In this document: in pieces, positions 36,304-45,658 of the stretch
Layout of the letters: each line of letters starts with the position of its first letter
Position numbering within the stretch: the stretch's first letter is position 1
Assembly: GCF_002160135.1 (NCBI RefSeq)
Contig: NZ_NFJZ01000005.1
Location: 1 to 64,000, forward strand
Reading direction: 5' to 3'
Source: Lachnoclostridium sp. An196
GTDB taxonomy: Bacteria; Bacillota; Clostridia; Lachnospirales; Lachnospiraceae
DNA length: 64,000 nucleotides
The notes under the pieces: generated by a model
The model's database searches: none
What the model was told of the DNA's origin: nothing
Seen by the model: the letters and a program-made list of their open reading frames with translations, nothing else
Program-made: the position numbers and the translations under genes

Positions 36304-38658
36304 TTACTCCCGTTCCGTTAAAAGCTCCACCGGAGAAATCCTTCTCAGCTTCCCCAACATCAGCCTGGAACTGACAAACACAGCCCCGAACATCAGGACC
36401 GCCGACACTGCCAGGGCATCCACGCTCGCAAAATCCGGAATGCTGTACATTTCTGTAGTCATCGTAAGCGATATTGCCCTGCTTGCCGCGAAAGTCAGCG
36501 GTATTCCTATGATAATTCCCCCCGCAGTCAGAATCCACTGTCCTACGCTCAGGACTTCCAGACACTGTCCTGGACGGAGCCCCAGCATCATCATCGTAGA
36601 CAATTCCCTTTTCAATTCCTCAAAACTGATCAGCGCACTGGTATGCAGCACAGAAAGTCCGATCAGAATCCCTAAAAAAACCATGCACCCGATCATCAGT
36701 TCAAAACTTTGCATCATGGTATCCCATTTCTGCAGACGGATCTGCCGGCTCTGCACTCCGGCCACCACCGGCGATTCTTCAAACAGCTCCCGCACCTCTT
36801 CTTCTGCTCCCTGCGCAGTTTTCAAAAACAAACCGGTGCATACATCCCGGTATTCGCTGATCTTCCCAAGCCCTTCACAGGACATATAGACAGTCGTTCC
36901 CAGATACTGTTCCAGGATTCCTGTCACCGCTGCGCTGGAAATACGTTCCTGAGGATATGCGATCTTTACATCAATCTGATCCCCCACCTTTACGTCAAGA
37001 GTTCTTGCCATATGAACAGATATTACCACTCCCTCGGAAGCTACGTGAAGAGTTCTTCCCTGTTCATCATACAGATGACAGAGCTCTGAATCCCGGGGAA
37101 TCGCCTGTACAGTCACATCCATCTCCGCCTCATCTCCCATCAAAACAGCGGGCACTTCCGCAAAAGGCTCCGCCCTCTCGATCAGGCTGCTCTGTACAGA
37201 CCCGGTCACACGGGACGTTTTCAAAGGTTCTTCAAAATATACCGTATAATCTTGCTTTTGTAATTTCTGCAGATAATCCAGCAGATACACATCCAGCAGA
37301 GAATTCATGGAGACCAGCGTAGCGGTGATCATAAACGCGCAGGCAATTCCAATCAGTGAAAGAACACTTCTTTTTTTATTTCTTCCAATACCCCGGACCG
37401 CCATAATTCCCGGAACTGTAAACAGATTCAAAAATCCGGGAATCCGTTCCGCCGCCGTGGCCTTTGCGCTCTTCGGCGCAGGAGGGCGCATGGCTTCTGC
37501 CGGGGCTGACGCCGCCACCCGACGGGATGCCTGAAAGCTCACCAGCGCGCAGAAACTTCCGGCCAGCAAAATTCCAAAAAGCAGATACTTCATCGATATG
37601 GGGGCTGACGCCTCCGGAAGATTGAAATAAGTCCGGTAATACTCTACTAAAGGGCGGGCGCATACATTCCCCAGCAGACCGCCCGCTGCGCCTCCCAGCA
37701 CCCCGATGAATGCTCCGTATCCCAGATAATGAATCCCTATGATTTTCCGCGGAATTCCCATAGCACGCATGGTACCGATCTGAATCCTCTGCTGATCCAT
37801 CATTCTGTGCATGGTAATATACAGAATGATGGCGGCTACCGCCAGAAAAAGCACCGGAACCACCGCCGCCATAGCGTCCAGCTGCTCCAGTTCTGATTCC
37901 ATAATAGAAGCCGAAGTCTGATCCTTTCTTCCATAAACTCGATAGCATCCATAAGGATCCAGAAGCGTTTCCACCTCTTCTTTCACATCTTCCACCGTAT
38001 ATCCCGGTAACAGAATAAAATCAAAATTATTGGCCAGATTTTCCATCCCGAACAGCTCCGCCATCGTATCGTAAGGTATGAACGCCGCGTCATAAGTCTC
38101 CGGATCCGGAATCATTTCCGCGATATTTCTTACAATATAAATATTCTCCGGAGATATGCCTCCCCCTGTAATCTCCAGTTCCACTTCCTTTCCGGAAATC
38201 AAAATCCGAAGCTTGTCCCCCGGTTCTAATCCTCTGGCATTTAAAAAAGCATTCCCTACTACCGCCTGCCGTTTCCCCTGAAGCGCGTCCGCCCCCTGAA
38301 ACAACATGGGCACATCCAGTCCTCCCGGTTCATAGGAGATCAGCAGCAGATATGCTTCTTCATCTCCGGTATCCGCCAGCCGGACTTCTTTCACGATTCT
38401 CCCGCCAGCCTGTCCGATCCCCGGTATCTGTTCCAGTCGGCGGCTCATGGCTGCGGGGGCTTCATGGACCTCCGCAAATCCGTCCGCAAAAGCGCTGGAC
38501 TCGTACAGCGCCTTCTGAGACGCCGTCAGATGATCTGCCGCCACGGAAAGCACACAGTATCCGCAGAATCCCACACCTACCACAAGAATACAGATCAAAT
38601 AGGCCGCAAGGCTTTTTCTCATATCCCGTACCATTTTAAGATACAACAGTTTTACCAT
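36304..38658 (-). CDS. FtsX-type ABC transporter permease (two-domain)
   Basis: 784 residues with one N-terminal transmembrane segment, a large extracytoplasmic region, a three-helix FtsX domain (about 265-385), a second N-terminal-type segment near 420 and another extracellular and FtsX unit to the end. The duplicated layout resembles permeases that export peptides or lipoproteins, or that sense antimicrobial peptides. ATG 38658 has GGAGG 7 bases upstream and overlaps the ATPase stop. Confidence 0.85.
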   Translation of the reverse strand: MVKLLYLKMVRDMRKSLAAYLICILVVGVGFCGYCVLSVAADHLTASQKALYESSAFADGFAEVHEAPAAMSRRLEQIPGIGQAGGRIVKEVRLADTGDEEAYLLLISYEPGGLDVPMLFQGADALQGKRQAVVGNAFLNARGLEPGDKLRILISGKEVELEITGGGISPENIYIVRNIAEMIPDPETYDAAFIPYDTMAELFGMENLANNFDFILLPGYTVEDVKEEVETLLDPYGCYRVYGRKDQTSASIMESELEQLDAMAAVVPVLFLAVAAIILYITMHRMMDQQRIQIGTMRAMGIPRKIIGIHYLGYGAFIGVLGGAAGGLLGNVCARPLVEYYRTYFNLPEASAPISMKYLLFGILLAGSFCALVSFQASRRVAASAPAEAMRPPAPKSAKATAAERIPGFLNLFTVPGIMAVRGIGRNKKRSVLSLIGIACAFMITATLVSMNSLLDVYLLDYLQKLQKQDYTVYFEEPLKTSRVTGSVQSSLIERAEPFAEVPAVLMGDEAEMDVTVQAIPRDSELCHLYDEQGRTLHVASEGVVISVHMARTLDVKVGDQIDVKIAYPQERISSAAVTGILEQYLGTTVYMSCEGLGKISEYRDVCTGLFLKTAQGAEEEVRELFEESPVVAGVQSRQIRLQKWDTMMQSFELMIGCMVFLGILIGLSVLHTSALISFEELKRELSTMMMLGLRPGQCLEVLSVGQWILTAGGIIIGIPLTFAASRAISLTMTTEMYSIPDFASVDALAVSAVLMFGAVFVSSRLMLGKLRRISPVELLTERE

Positions 38659-39359
38659 TGCAGTTCCTCCGCAGCAACCGGACAACGATTCGTTTCCACA
38701 CGTACGATTTTTCCATCTTTCATATGAAAGACCCGATCCGCTACTCTTGCCATCTCCGCATTATGAGTAATAGTGACGACAGGGCATCCCAGCCGCTCCC
38801 TTACTTCCAGCAAAAGCTTCACTACTGCAATACTGTTTCTGGAATCTAAAGCTCCTGTAGGTTCATCACAGAGCAGAATCTCCGGATTTTTGACAATCGC
38901 CCTGGCTATAGAGACTCTCTGTTGTTCGCCGCCCGACATCTGGGAAGGAAAATGTTTCATCCGGTCTGAAAGCCCTACCAGTTCCAACACCTCCCCAGCA
39001 CTGCGGGCCCCTTTCGTAATACTAGCCGCCAGTTCTACATTTTCTTTCGCAGTCAGAGTCGGAATCAGATGAAAGAACTGAAACACAAATCCTACCGCAT
39101 CCTTTCGGTAATCCGAAAGCTGTTCCGACGTAAAATCCGATATCTTCTGTTCTCTGTAATACAATTCTCCTTCACTTGGACGGTCCATCCCGCCCATCAG
39201 ATTCAGCATGGTGCTTTTCCCCGAGCCGGAAGGTCCCAGCACTACAATAAATTCTCCCGGCAGGATTTCAAAAGAAACCTGATCCAAAGCTCTCACGGTC
39301 ACACCGTCTCCCTCGTACCATCTGCTCAGATCTTTCCCTTTCAGTACCCATCCGTTCAT
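38652..39359 (-). CDS. ABC transporter ATP-binding protein (MacB/LolD type)
   Basis: 235 residues. Walker A GPSGSGKST, signature SGGEQQRVSIARA and Walker B LLCDEPTGALDS are complete. The GALDSRNS D-loop and the short size fit the MacB/LolD/SalX group. First of three genes; its promoter is divergent from csoR. Confidence 0.92.
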   Translation of the reverse strand: MNGWVLKGKDLSRWYEGDGVTVRALDQVSFEILPGEFIVVLGPSGSGKSTMLNLMGGMDRPSEGELYYREQKISDFTSEQLSDYRKDAVGFVFQFFHLIPTLTAKENVELAASITKGARSAGEVLELVGLSDRMKHFPSQMSGGEQQRVSIARAIVKNPEILLCDEPTGALDSRNSIAVVKLLLEVRERLGCPVVTITHNAEMARVADRVFHMKDGKIVRVETNRCPVAAEELQW

Positions 39360-39397
39360 TTATATATCCTCCTGAACGTACTGTTTCATTCTCACTC

Positions 39398-39426
39398 ACT
39401 ATCGCATGGTTTCCTCTTTCTGTCAA
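39398..39426 (-). promoter_or_regulatory. Promoter of the first export operon
   Basis: On the - strand TTGACA (39426-39421) and GATAGT (39403-39398) are spaced by 17 bp, about 40 bases before the ATPase start. A repeated GTGAGTGAGAATGA-like stretch lies just downstream and could bind a regulator. Confidence 0.55.
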
Positions 39427-39466
39427 CACAGGCGCAGGTGATCTTCCGTGAAAAAATATCTCATTC

Positions 39467-39522
39467 TTGACAAAGGAAAAAAATTAAAAGATAATGATTA
39501 ATACAAATACCCCCAAGGGTAT
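39467..39522 (+). promoter_or_regulatory. csoR promoter with CsoR-type operator
   Basis: TTGACA (39467-39472) and GATAAT (39490-39495) are spaced by 17 bp. Just downstream, at the expected transcription start, lies ATACCCCCAAGGGTAT (39507-39522), the C-tract/G-tract inverted repeat typical of CsoR/RcnR family operators. This placement would let the repressor silence its own gene. Confidence 0.75.
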
Positions 39523-39540
39523 GCACAGGAGGTGGAAGAT

Positions 39541-39816
39541 ATGAAACAATGCATGGATGCCGACAATCTTCACCGGCGTCTGAAAAAGATCATCGGCCAG
39601 GTACAGGCCATCGACCGCATGATTGATGAAGATATTCCCTGTGAAGATATCCTTTCACAGATAAATGCCGCAAAATCCGCGCTTCACAGAGCAGGCCAGA
39701 TCGTCCTGGAAGGACATATCAAGCACTGCGTCCGGGATGGTATCGAGCATGGTGACGCCGATAAGACCATCGCCAGTTTCACAAAGGCAGTGGAACGGTT
39801 TGCAAATATGAATTAG
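39541..39816 (+). CDS. csoR: CsoR/FrmR-family metal-sensing repressor
   Basis: 91 residues, all-helical DUF156 fold. The Cu(I)-ligand set of CsoR is conserved as Cys34, His59 and Cys63 (IPCEDIL and EGHIKHC), rather than the Cys-only pair of persulfide sensor CstR. Repression would be lifted by copper binding. The start is ATG 39541 with AGGAGG 7 bases upstream; a GTG at 39532 overlaps that site. No copper ATPase or chaperone gene follows, so its targets besides itself are probably elsewhere or include the divergent export operon. Confidence 0.85.
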   Translation: MKQCMDADNLHRRLKKIIGQVQAIDRMIDEDIPCEDILSQINAAKSALHRAGQIVLEGHIKHCVRDGIEHGDADKTIASFTKAVERFANMN

Positions 39817-39822
39817 GCCCCA

Positions 39823-39865
39823 AAAAGGGATCTGTCCGACTTTCCTGCCGGGACAGATCCCTTTT
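39823..39865. terminator. Bidirectional terminator between csoR and the second export operon
   Basis: A perfect 15-bp stem AAAAGGGATCTGTCC (39823-39837) and GGACAGATCCCTTTT (39851-39865), flanked by A/T on both sides. It serves csoR on the + strand and the MacB-type permease on the - strand. Confidence 0.88.
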
Positions 39866-39878
39866 CCGTACACTTTAT

Positions 39879-41087
39879 TTAATTCATTCTCAACGCCTCA
39901 ATAGGATTCATCCGGGCCGCCTTTTTAGCCGGATAGATTCCAAAAAAGATGCCTACCGCCGATGAGAAGAGCGTCGCTCCCACGATAGCGCTCACACTGA
40001 CGGCAGGGGCGAACCCTACCATAGGAATCGAGCATATTCCGTACGCTCCGGCAATTCCCAGGGTAATTCCTATCAGGCCGCCGATACAGGTAATAATCGC
40101 CGATTCCGCCAGAAACTGTATCAGAATCGACTTTGTTCTGGCCCCAAGTGCTTTGCGGATACCGATCTCACGGGTACGCTCCGTCACTGACACCAACATG
40201 ATATTCATGACTCCAATGCCGCCTACCAGCAGAGAAATCGCAGCCACCAGCATAATAAAGATCGTGATCATGTCCAGCACCTGAGACACAGCCGCCATCT
40301 GGCTGTCAAAGTCTTCCATCAGAAACGCATCCTGTCCCACCATATCATGACGGCTTTCCAGCAGCCGGATCGCTTCTTCCGCAACCTGAGTCGTATACCC
40401 GGTCTCTCCAAATATATACACGGAATCCGTATCATTGTACGTCGCCCAGTAAGAATCGGAAGTTAAGGGAACCGAGATGTCCAGATAGCTTCCGGTTCCG
40501 GTTGAGACAAAGGTCCCTTCCAATGCCTGTTTGACGCCAACAATCCGCATATCTTTGATCTCGCTTCCATCGTCCATCTCAAACGTCATGCCTACCACAT
40601 CCGCGGTGCCGAACATCTGAATCGCAGATTCCTCCGCGATCACAGCCACATCCTGACCTGCGTCATAGTCGTCCCAGGAAAACCATGAACCATAGAGCAT
40701 GGTAGGATTCGTGGCATTCCGGTAATCCGGATTGGCATAGTCCACCAGAGCTTCAAAATTTCCTTTGGGTGTCTCAACTGCATTCAGCATACTGTAGACG
40801 GAGCTGGCCCCCTTTACATGATCCAGTCCGCGCAATGCCTCCCGGTCCTCCTCTGTGATCACCGGAATCTCGCCTTCCAGATTGCTGTTGGCATAAATAT
40901 AAATCTGTCCTCCGGCAACAGAAGACAGTTCATCTTCCATCGCCGTCTTGGCTCCATTCCCGATGGACATGATCAGGATCACCGAAGAAACGCCGATGAT
41001 GATACCCAGCATGGTGAGAAACGATCTTCCCCGGTTCATCCGGATGTCACTGACCGCCATCTTCAAATATTCCCAAAGCTGTCCCAT
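39879..41087 (-). CDS. MacB-type ABC transporter permease
   Basis: 402 residues. An N-terminal transmembrane segment (MNRGRSFLTMLGIIIGVSSV), an extracytoplasmic MacB periplasmic-core domain, and three C-terminal transmembrane helices with the FtsX signature ERTREIGIRKALGA. With the ATPase and adaptor upstream it forms a tripartite exporter. It ends at the bidirectional terminator. Confidence 0.9.
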   Translation of the reverse strand: MGQLWEYLKMAVSDIRMNRGRSFLTMLGIIIGVSSVILIMSIGNGAKTAMEDELSSVAGGQIYIYANSNLEGEIPVITEEDREALRGLDHVKGASSVYSMLNAVETPKGNFEALVDYANPDYRNATNPTMLYGSWFSWDDYDAGQDVAVIAEESAIQMFGTADVVGMTFEMDDGSEIKDMRIVGVKQALEGTFVSTGTGSYLDISVPLTSDSYWATYNDTDSVYIFGETGYTTQVAEEAIRLLESRHDMVGQDAFLMEDFDSQMAAVSQVLDMITIFIMLVAAISLLVGGIGVMNIMLVSVTERTREIGIRKALGARTKSILIQFLAESAIITCIGGLIGITLGIAGAYGICSIPMVGFAPAVSVSAIVGATLFSSAVGIFFGIYPAKKAARMNPIEALRMN

Positions 41088-41090
41088 GCG

Positions 41091-42554
41091 TCAGCCCTCC
41101 ACCGCCGTGACCTGGGCTCCTTCTTCCAGACCGGTTCCGATACTTAAGACAACCTGTTCCGTCCCGTCCAGGCCGCTCCTGATCTCTACCAGTTCTGAAG
41201 AAGAGATACCTGTCTCCACGGTTCTGGTCTCCAGAACTCCGTCGTTGACCACATAGACAAAGCTTCCATCCTTGCCCACATTCACCGCTTCTATCGGTAC
41301 TGCAATCACATTTTCCGCCTTATTGCCTTCGATCGTCACTTTCGCGTCCACTCCCAGGAAGATATCCGCGTCCGGATTGTCGATATGTATTTCTCCTTCC
41401 ACTACGGAAGCTCCTTTATCATTTTTTGTGGCAGATTTACTGATCCTGGTCACAGTGCCCTCATACTCTTTGTCTACCACAGTGACCGTTGCTTTCTGTC
41501 CTTCTTTTACCTTCTCCAAGTCGCTCTTATTCAAAGAAATAATCACACAGACGTCTTCATTGCTCTCCACAGTCAGAAGCTCTCCGTTTTCTTCCGTAAC
41601 ACCGCCTTCTACAGCCTTGATATCTGTGACCACACCGCCGAATTCTGCCTTCAGGCCGTCTTTTACATCCTCTACGGCACTTTCTACTTTTTCCGCCTGC
41701 AGCGCTGCCAGATCTTTCGTCGCCGTCACCTGTTTCCTTGCGCTGTCCGTGAGCACCGCATCCTCGGAAGCCGACTGGATGGATTTCTGCTCTGCCAGAT
41801 CGCTCTCGAACTCTGCCAGCTCTTCCTGTTTCTGCGTCAGATCGTTGTTCGCCTGATCTATCATGGACTGCAGTTCCACGGAACGATTCTCATGACCTTC
41901 TTTCTGGGCGTCTCTCAGATGGCACCCGAGATCCGTCACATACTGTCTCAAGGCGCTTACGCTGGCTTTCCAGTCTGCCACCTGCTGCTCCAGAATCTCC
42001 ACATCATGGCTGGAACGGCTGTACTCCGCCGCTTCCGCAGCGCTCTTGTTCACCGTATCCTGATAGCTGTAATAAGCCTCATCATTCTGCAGCGACGCTT
42101 CCTGCCTGCGTTCCTCCAGATCCGCGGCATCGTATGTCAGCAATACATCGCCTGCTGCCACAGTATCTCCCACATCCACCTGGCATTCTCCCACTTTCGC
42201 GCTGAGCGGGGAGAAATAGGTCTTTTTCACTTCCGTCTGCACTGTGCCGCTGGTGTCCACCGTCTGTTCAATAGTCGCCGTTTCCGCGCCGCGTACCGTC
42301 ACCACCGGAAGCGGAGCCGGAGTAAGCATCCTGCTGACGATAAAAAGCGCCAGGCAGGCCGCAGCTGCTCCCATAATGATCTTTTTTCTTCTTTTCTTTT
42401 TCTGCGCCGGTGTCAGAACTGCTTTCTCCCTTTTCTTTCGTCCCTTATTCAGCGCAGGTGACGTAGTATTATCCAGAGAAACCAGTTCCAGTCCATCCTG
42501 GTTCTCGATGATTTCTGTCTCTTCTTTTTTATGATTTTTCAAGAACTTTTTCAT
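41091..42554 (-). CDS. MacA/HlyD-type efflux adaptor subunit
   Basis: About 487 residues. A charged cytoplasmic N-terminus, one transmembrane segment (about 62-80), a lipoyl half (FSPLSAKVGECQVDVGDTVAAG), a long coiled coil (about 125-260), the second lipoyl half (LKAEFGGVVTDIKAVEGG), then barrel domains. It lies between its ATPase and permease. The long charged N-terminus is unusual for MacA. The start at 42554 overlaps the ATPase 3' end, with AAGGAG upstream; a further ATG at 42575 lacks a ribosome site. Confidence 0.85.
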   Translation of the reverse strand: MKKFLKNHKKEETEIIENQDGLELVSLDNTTSPALNKGRKKREKAVLTPAQKKKRRKKIIMGAAAACLALFIVSRMLTPAPLPVVTVRGAETATIEQTVDTSGTVQTEVKKTYFSPLSAKVGECQVDVGDTVAAGDVLLTYDAADLEERRQEASLQNDEAYYSYQDTVNKSAAEAAEYSRSSHDVEILEQQVADWKASVSALRQYVTDLGCHLRDAQKEGHENRSVELQSMIDQANNDLTQKQEELAEFESDLAEQKSIQSASEDAVLTDSARKQVTATKDLAALQAEKVESAVEDVKDGLKAEFGGVVTDIKAVEGGVTEENGELLTVESNEDVCVIISLNKSDLEKVKEGQKATVTVVDKEYEGTVTRISKSATKNDKGASVVEGEIHIDNPDADIFLGVDAKVTIEGNKAENVIAVPIEAVNVGKDGSFVYVVNDGVLETRTVETGISSSELVEIRSGLDGTEQVVLSIGTGLEEGAQVTAVEG

Positions 42555-43254
42555 ACCCTTCTGTTTCTCCTTCATTCATATAGTCTGCTTCAACTCTTCC
42601 ATCTTTGATCCGGATCACTCTTTTTACCTGTGCGGCGATATCATTATCATGCGTGATCAGAATCACTGTCCTTCCGCTTTTATGCAGATCTTTCAAAACG
42701 CTCATAATATCCTGGGTGGAATGAGAATCCAGATTTCCTGTAGGCTCATCCGCCAGGATTACCGGCGGTCTGGCCGCGATTGCCCGGGCGATCGCCACCC
42801 TCTGCTGCTGTCCTCCGGACATCTCATTAGGCTTATGGTCGATTCGATGAGAAAGCCCTACAGTCTCCAGCGCGTCCAGCGCCAGCGCCTCCCTTTCTTT
42901 CCTCCCGACTCCCCGGTAGATCAGCGGCAGTTCCACATTTTCCCTGGCCGTCAGATTCGGGATCAGATTAAATCCCTGAAAAATAAAACCAATCTCCAGG
43001 TTCCGGATATCAGACAATTCATCATCCGTCAGATGGGAAACATCTTTTCCGTTCAGGTAATAGCTTCCGGATGTGGGAACATCCAGGCATCCCAGCATAT
43101 TCATCAATGTGGACTTTCCGGAACCTGAATGACCGATGATCGCCACAAATTCTCCGCGGCTGATTTTCAGATTCACATGATCCAGAGCACGCACCTCATT
43201 CTCGCCGGGATTGTATATCTTACACATGTCCCGTACTTCCACCAGCGTCTCCAA
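42529..43254 (-). CDS. ABC transporter ATP-binding protein (MacB type)
   Basis: About 241 residues. Walker [16 protein letters not shown], signature [14 protein letters not shown] and Walker [13 protein letters not shown] are complete. The likely start is TTG 43254, with GAGAGGAG about 11 bases before it; a GTG at 43266 touches that site and cannot be used well. First gene of the second exporter operon. Confidence 0.9.
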   Translation of the reverse strand: METLVEVRDMCKIYNPGENEVRALDHVNLKISRGEFVAIIGHSGSGKSTLMNMLGCLDVPTSGSYYLNGKDVSHLTDDELSDIRNLEIGFIFQGFNLIPNLTARENVELPLIYRGVGRKEREALALDALETVGLSHRIDHKPNEMSGGQQQRVAIARAIAARPPVILADEPTGNLDSHSTQDIMSVLKDLHKSGRTVILITHDNDIAAQVKRVIRIKDGRVEADYMNEGETEGYEKVLEKS

Positions 43255-43300
43255 AGCGCCATACACTCCTCTCTCCGCTCATTCTTATTTGTATCAATAC

Positions 43301-43351
43301 ATTATTGTTTTAATCATCTAATACAATAATATATTTTCATCCGTCTGTCAA
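43301..43351 (-). promoter_or_regulatory. Promoter of the second export operon with a 30-bp interrupted palindrome
   Basis: On the - strand TTGACA (43351-43346) and TATTGT (43328-43323) are spaced by 17 bp. The inverted repeat ATTATTGT-N14-ACAATAAT (43301-43330) includes the -10 and would cover the transcription start. It looks like the site of a dimeric repressor such as a MarR or TetR protein, but no such gene is adjacent. Confidence 0.55.
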
Positions 43352-43551
43352 GACGACTCCTTCGGACTTTTTATAAGATAACACACTTTTTTTCAAAAAT
43401 GCGGATCTTTGGAAATTCTTAAGAAAACTTCACCTTTCTTTATCTGTATAAAAAATGAATTGTATCTTTCCCCCTCCCATCCTTTTTGATATAATAATAA
43501 CGAACTGGCAAATTATAAAAATATCACTAAGAAAAACGGAGGTTTCTTTCT
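43352..43551. other. Intergenic region before fprA
   Basis: The region from here to the start of the flavodiiron gene has no open reading frame of note. A TATAAT at 43490-43495 fits a -10 for fprA, but no good -35 stands 16-18 bp upstream. AACGGAGG before ATG 43552 supplies the ribosome-binding site. Confidence 0.4.
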
Positions 43552-45345
43552 ATGCCAAACATTACAGAAAGCATCCGCTATGTGGGTGTCAACGACCATC
43601 AGGTAGACTTGTTTGAAGGACAGTATGTGGTTCCGAACGGCATGTCTTATAATTCCTATGTGATCCTGGACGAGAAGGTCGCTGTCATGGACACGGTGGA
43701 TATCAATTTTACCCATGAATGGCTGGACAACGTGGCCAATGTGCTGAATGGACGCAAACCGGACTATCTGGTCGTACAGCATATGGAGCCGGATCACGCG
43801 GCGAATATCCAGAATTTCGTAAATACTTATCCGGATACAGTCGTGGTATCCACGGAAAAAGCATTTGCCATGATGGATAATTTCTTCGATATGGATATCG
43901 AAAACCGCAAACTGATCGCAGAGAACGGCGGTTCCCTTTCTCTGGGCAAGCATGTGCTCAACTTTGTTTACGCGCCTATGGTACACTGGCCGGAAGTCAT
44001 GGTCACTTATGAAAGCACAGAAAAAGTTCTGTTCTCCGCAGACGGCTTCGGCAAATTCGGCGCCCTGGATGTGGAGGAGGACTGGGACGATGAATCCCGC
44101 CGTTACTTCATCGGTATCGTAGGAAAATACGGCGCTCAGGTACAGGCGCTCTTAAAAGCGGCTTCCGGGCTGGACATCTCCATCATCTGCCCGCTGCACG
44201 GACCGATCCTCACCGAGAATCTGGGCCATTATCTGGAGAAGTACAATATCTGGTCCTCTTATGCGGTAGAGGAAGAAGGCATCATGATTGCCTACACTTC
44301 TGTATACGGACACACGAAAAAAGCGGTGGAAATCCTGGCAGAAAAACTGAAAACCAAAGGATGTCCGAAGGTAGTGGTCTATGATCTGGCAAGAGACGAC
44401 ATGTCCAAAGCCGTCGCAGACGCATTCCGCTACGGCAAGCTGGTACTTGCCACCACCACTTACAATGCAGGCATCTTCCCGTTCATGAGAGATTTCATCG
44501 ACCATCTGACGGAGCGCAACTTCCAGAACCGCACCATCGGTCTGATCGAGAACGGCTCCTGGTCTCCGCTGGCTGCAAAAGTGATGAGAAGCATGTTTGC
44601 CGACAGCAAAAAGATCACTTGGCTGAACAACAACGTCCGCATCATGTCCGCAGTCAAAAGCGAAACCAAAGACCAGCTGGAAGCCATGGCGGACGAGCTT
44701 TGCCGCGAATATATCGCACAGTCTCCGGAGGCAGCCAACAAGAACGACCTGACCGCCCTGTTCCGGATCGGCTACGGTCTCTACGTAGTCACCTGCAATG
44801 ACGGCAAAAAAGACAACGGCCTGATCGTCAACACTGTGACTCAGGTAACTGATACGCCCAACCGTGTGGCGGTGAATATCAATAAAGCAAACTACTCCCA
44901 TCATGTTATCAAACAGACAGGCGTACTGAACGTGAACTGCCTTTCTGTGGAAGCTCCGTTCTCCGTCTTCCAGAATTTCGGATTCCAGAGCGGACGCGCG
45001 GCGGACAAGTTTGCAGGATGGACCGAAGTACGTTCGGATAACGGCCTTAGAATTCTTCCCAAATATATTAATGCCGTACTCTCCCTCAAAGTAGAGCAGT
45101 ACGTAGATCTGGGAACTCACGGTATGTTCATCTGCTCTGTGACCGAAGCGCGCGTTATGAGCGACAAGGATACCATGACCTATACCTACTATCAGAACAA
45201 TGTAAAACCGAAACCCCAGACAGAAGGCAAGAAAGGATTTGTCTGCAAAGTATGCGGATATATCTACGAAGGCGACGTACTTCCGGAGGATTTCATCTGT
45301 CCGCTTTGCAAACATGGAGCGGTTGATTTTGAACCGATCCAGTAA
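43552..45345 (+). CDS. fprA: Class F flavodiiron protein with rubredoxin domain
   Basis: 597 residues. It reduces O2 to water, or NO, protecting an anaerobe from oxygen. Domains in order: metallo-beta-lactamase-like diiron domain (1-240), with ligands H77, E79, D81, H145, D164 and H216; flavodoxin domain (about 243-390, AYTSVYGHTKKAVE); flavin-reductase-like domain (about 400-545); and a C-terminal rubredoxin (C565, C568, C583, C586). The reductase and rubredoxin domains let one polypeptide take electrons from NAD(P)H, as in class F proteins of Clostridia. A terminator follows at 45397. Confidence 0.92.
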   Translation: MPNITESIRYVGVNDHQVDLFEGQYVVPNGMSYNSYVILDEKVAVMDTVDINFTHEWLDNVANVLNGRKPDYLVVQHMEPDHAANIQNFVNTYPDTVVVSTEKAFAMMDNFFDMDIENRKLIAENGGSLSLGKHVLNFVYAPMVHWPEVMVTYESTEKVLFSADGFGKFGALDVEEDWDDESRRYFIGIVGKYGAQVQALLKAASGLDISIICPLHGPILTENLGHYLEKYNIWSSYAVEEEGIMIAYTSVYGHTKKAVEILAEKLKTKGCPKVVVYDLARDDMSKAVADAFRYGKLVLATTTYNAGIFPFMRDFIDHLTERNFQNRTIGLIENGSWSPLAAKVMRSMFADSKKITWLNNNVRIMSAVKSETKDQLEAMADELCREYIAQSPEAANKNDLTALFRIGYGLYVVTCNDGKKDNGLIVNTVTQVTDTPNRVAVNINKANYSHHVIKQTGVLNVNCLSVEAPFSVFQNFGFQSGRAADKFAGWTEVRSDNGLRILPKYINAVLSLKVEQYVDLGTHGMFICSVTEARVMSDKDTMTYTYYQNNVKPKPQTEGKKGFVCKVCGYIYEGDVLPEDFICPLCKHGAVDFEPIQ

Positions 45346-45396
45346 ATACAGCGCTTCGTGCGGAATCCGGAGACAAATTATGATCCAATAGATTGA

Positions 45397-45430
45397 CGGA
45401 CATCAGTGTTTTGCTGATGTCCGCTTTTCT
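45397..45430 (+). terminator. Terminator of fprA
   Basis: CGGACATCAG (45397-45406) pairs with CTGATGTCCG (45414-45423), followed by CTTTTCT. It lies about 50 bases after the fprA stop. Confidence 0.8.
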
Positions 45431-45604
45431 ATGTATGATGAAAAAAATCGCACAATAATGTTGTATTTTCCTGATCTCTATGTTAAACTGGATGACATAG
45501 AGGATATCTCTGCTGGCAGATATTACACTCTATTGAAAGTCTTTGGACTGACTATTTCAGATGAGTTCTCATCCTATTTCCCGTTTCAATTTTTATCCGC
45601 ATAG
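45431..45604 (+). CDS. Doubtful 57-codon open frame
   Basis: A frame from ATG 45431 to TAG 45604 encodes 57 residues (beginning MYDEKNRTIMLYFPDLYVKL), starting immediately after the fprA terminator. It has no ribosome-binding site and no recognised family. It fills much of the 313-base gap between fprA and the broken nuclease gene; no promoter was recognised there. It may be debris of an older gene. Confidence 0.2.
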   Translation: MYDEKNRTIMLYFPDLYVKLDDIEDISAGRYYTLLKVFGLTISDEFSSYFPFQFLSA

Positions 45605-45658
45605 GGAGATTTGCGCTCTTTTTTCCAATGTGGAAACCCAACTGCAAGGAGGCTGCCT

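Noticed and set aside
35100-36374. A 424-codon + strand frame opposite the HlyD gene
   Set aside because: Shadow with no motif or start signal; the adaptor on the other strand is convincing.
41385-42461. A 358-codon + strand frame opposite the MacA-type gene
   Set aside because: Same reasoning: low-complexity shadow of a coiled-coil gene.
44152-45315. A 387-codon open frame opposite fprA
   Set aside because: It mirrors the flavodiiron gene, whose diiron and rubredoxin motifs are intact. No ribosome-binding site or family is seen on the - strand.
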